Below are positions 6,516 through 7,030 of a stretch of DNA of 7,030 bases, piece after piece. The stretch is from an uncultured Clostridia bacterium (GTDB taxonomy: Bacteria; Bacillota; Clostridia; Oscillospirales; Acutalibacteraceae). The notes under the pieces were generated by a model. That model ran no database searches. It had not been told where the DNA came from and saw only the letters and a program-made list of their open reading frames with translations. Position 1 is the first letter of the stretch, and each line of letters starts with the position of its first letter. The stretch covers positions 1 to 7,030 of the forward strand of contig CAMJHU010000100.1 of assembly GCA_946405565.1 (NCBI GenBank), given 5' to 3'. The position numbers and the translations under genes were made by a program.

Positions 6516-6544
6516 ATTGTACTATTCCTTTTTTCCGCTGTCAA
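6516..6544 (-). promoter_or_regulatory. sigma-A promoter of the regulator-kinase-htrA cluster
   Basis: On the minus strand a perfect -35 TTGACA (6539-6544) is separated by exactly 17 bp from TACAAT (6516-6521, 5 of 6 to consensus). The start would be near 6509, giving a leader of about 45 nt before the regulator ATG. This is the best promoter in the window and suggests substantial basal transcription. Confidence 0.82.
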
Positions 6545-6669
6545 GAGTGTGGCGGAAATCCGTTTTCAAAAAAAGCGTAAAGCGGCTTTCAGCTCTTGGC
6601 GCTCTTCCTTAATAAAACTTATTATAGACGGTTTGCGTGTGAATTGTTTGAGAAATTCATAAAAATTCC

Positions 6670-6698
6670 TTGTGTTTCGGTTTGCCGTATGCTAGAAT
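6670..6698 (+). promoter_or_regulatory. promoter for the small Cys-rich gene
   Basis: TAGAAT (6693-6698, 5 of 6) preceded by TGC (extended -10 TGn) lies 17 bp from TTGTGT (6670-6675, three of six to TTGACA, all in the first three positions). The start would be near 6705, about 33 nt before the ATG at 6738. It is divergent from the response regulator promoter about 125 bp away. Confidence 0.55.
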
Positions 6699-6719
6699 CT
6701 TATATATTGCCTACAAAAC

Positions 6720-6727
6720 AGGGGGGG
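6720..6727 (+). promoter_or_regulatory. homopolymeric G ribosome binding site
   Basis: AGGGGGGG, a run of seven G, lies 10 nt before the ATG at 6738. It can pair with the anti-Shine-Dalgarno only in part and with slippage of register. No other ribosome-like sequence is nearby. Confidence 0.6.
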
Positions 6728-6737
6728 ATTACTCTTT

Positions 6738-6941
6738 ATGAACGCTTTTGATCGCATCCGGAAAAAGTACGGACAAAATATTTGCAGGCGGTGCATTAAC
6801 CGGGAGTACCACATTCACCTGCGCCACTCGGATTGCCAATACGGCAATCCGTTTCCGGCTCTCTGTGCCTGCTGCGGGCAGCCCAATAACATTGTCACGG
6901 GGCTGAAAGTCACGGGACGTCTGAAACTACTGGGAAAATAA
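6738..6941 (+). CDS. small Cys-rich protein, putative zinc ribbon, function unknown
   Basis: 67 residues, basic. Four cysteines form two CxxC pairs, Cys16-x2-Cys19 (NICRRCIN) and Cys43-x2-Cys46 (LCACCGQ), 23 residues apart: the layout of a zinc ribbon. An additional Cys33, Cys45 and His25, His27, His30 lie in or near the knuckles. The C-terminal tail VTGLKVTGRLKLLGK is basic and amphipathic. No signal peptide or membrane segment is visible. The ATG has a G-rich ribosome site 10 nt upstream and an extended -10 promoter before that, which supports a real gene despite the small size. I do not recognise a named family; nucleic-acid or protein binding through the zinc site is a guess from the fold. 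It is divergent from the response regulator and 76 bp ahead of another gene on the same strand, with no terminator seen between, so the two may be co-transcribed. Confidence 0.72.
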   Translation: MNAFDRIRKKYGQNICRRCINREYHIHLRHSDCQYGNPFPALCACCGQPNNIVTGLKVTGRLKLLGK

Positions 6942-7017
6942 TTTTCCTCAGGGCGCATAGATCCTCTCTGTTCTGTCCATACTCTCACCGTCACATATGA
7001 TGATGGGAGGTTTACAA

Positions 7018-7030
7018 ATGCGCTTTTTGG
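7018..7030 (+). CDS. start of a further gene, cut by the right edge
   Basis: An ATG at 7018 (reading MRFL) has a strong GGGAGG ribosome site (7005-7010) 7 nt upstream. Three in-frame ATGs at 6997-7005 would give a longer start, but they overlap the ribosome site and have none of their own. Only four full codons are visible, so the product cannot be named. Confidence 0.55.

Noticed and set aside
5714..6580. Long plus-strand open frame (288 codons) opposite the response regulator
   Set aside because: Antisense to a clear OmpR-family gene and crossing its promoter; the translation shows no recognisable domain.
6567..6590. AAAGC...GCTTT followed by a T run on the minus strand as an attenuator ahead of the regulator
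   Set aside because: The stem is only about 5 bp and it lies upstream of the mapped promoter, so there is no transcript for it to terminate.
6621..6626. Perfect TATAAT on the minus strand upstream of the regulator promoter
   Set aside because: No acceptable -35 at 16-18 bp, and a much better promoter lies at 6516-6544.
6631..6686. Four GTTTGnn/GTTTCnn repeats in the divergent region as regulator binding sites
   Set aside because: Spacings (15, 28 and 6 bp) are irregular and the repeats are short; not distinguishable from chance in AT-rich DNA.
1..7030. Search for CRISPR arrays, insertion sequences, phage genes, toxin-antitoxin pairs, tRNA or a new defence system
   Set aside because: No direct-repeat arrays, transposase or integrase frames, target-site duplications or tRNA-like folds were seen; the window is ordinary core-genome content.

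Overview
The window looks like chromosomal DNA from a low-to-mid-GC Gram-positive bacterium, most likely a clostridial (Oscillospiraceae/Ruminococcaceae-type) Firmicute. The signs are AGGAGG-like ribosome sites, sigma-A style promoters in AT-rich gaps, moderate-GC genes, and protein types typical of that group (class I ArgG, PDZ-HtrA with a long cytosolic N-terminus, OmpR-type regulator with a HAMP kinase). The assignment is an inference from style, not from a marker gene.

Layout, left to right. Positions 1-2381 hold three minus-strand genes read right to left: argG (argininosuccinate synthase), a prohibitin/SPFH membrane protein, and the first 42 codons of argH (argininosuccinate lyase), which runs off the left edge. 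A terminator-like hairpin lies between argG and the prohibitin gene, and argH has a good promoter of its own, so the three genes are not simply one uniform transcript. Positions 2382-2733 are a 352-bp control region. It carries the terminator of the upstream htrA, an ArgR-type operator (ARG box) overlapping a possible distal promoter, a small hairpin, and a strong proximal argG promoter.

Positions 2734-6463 hold a second minus-strand cluster, transcribed as response regulator, then sensor histidine kinase, then HtrA serine protease, from one near-consensus sigma-A promoter at 6516-6544. The regulator and kinase genes are 8 bp apart and the protease gene follows after 71 bp. The set resembles an envelope or secretion-stress module, in which the kinase senses an extracytoplasmic signal and the regulator may control the co-encoded membrane-anchored protease (compare CssRS/HtrA of Bacillus).

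The right end, on the plus strand and divergent from the regulator, has a 67-residue cysteine-rich putative zinc-ribbon protein with its own promoter and a homopolymeric G ribosome site. The first codons of a further gene begin at 7018.

I saw no mobile element, CRISPR array, tRNA, rRNA or phage gene, and nothing that clearly forms a new system. The points most worth a second look are the regulator-kinase-HtrA grouping, the prohibitin gene inserted between argG and argH, the ARG box far upstream of argG, and the small Cys-rich protein. Two start codons (htrA and the response regulator) need to be placed downstream of the longest open frame.
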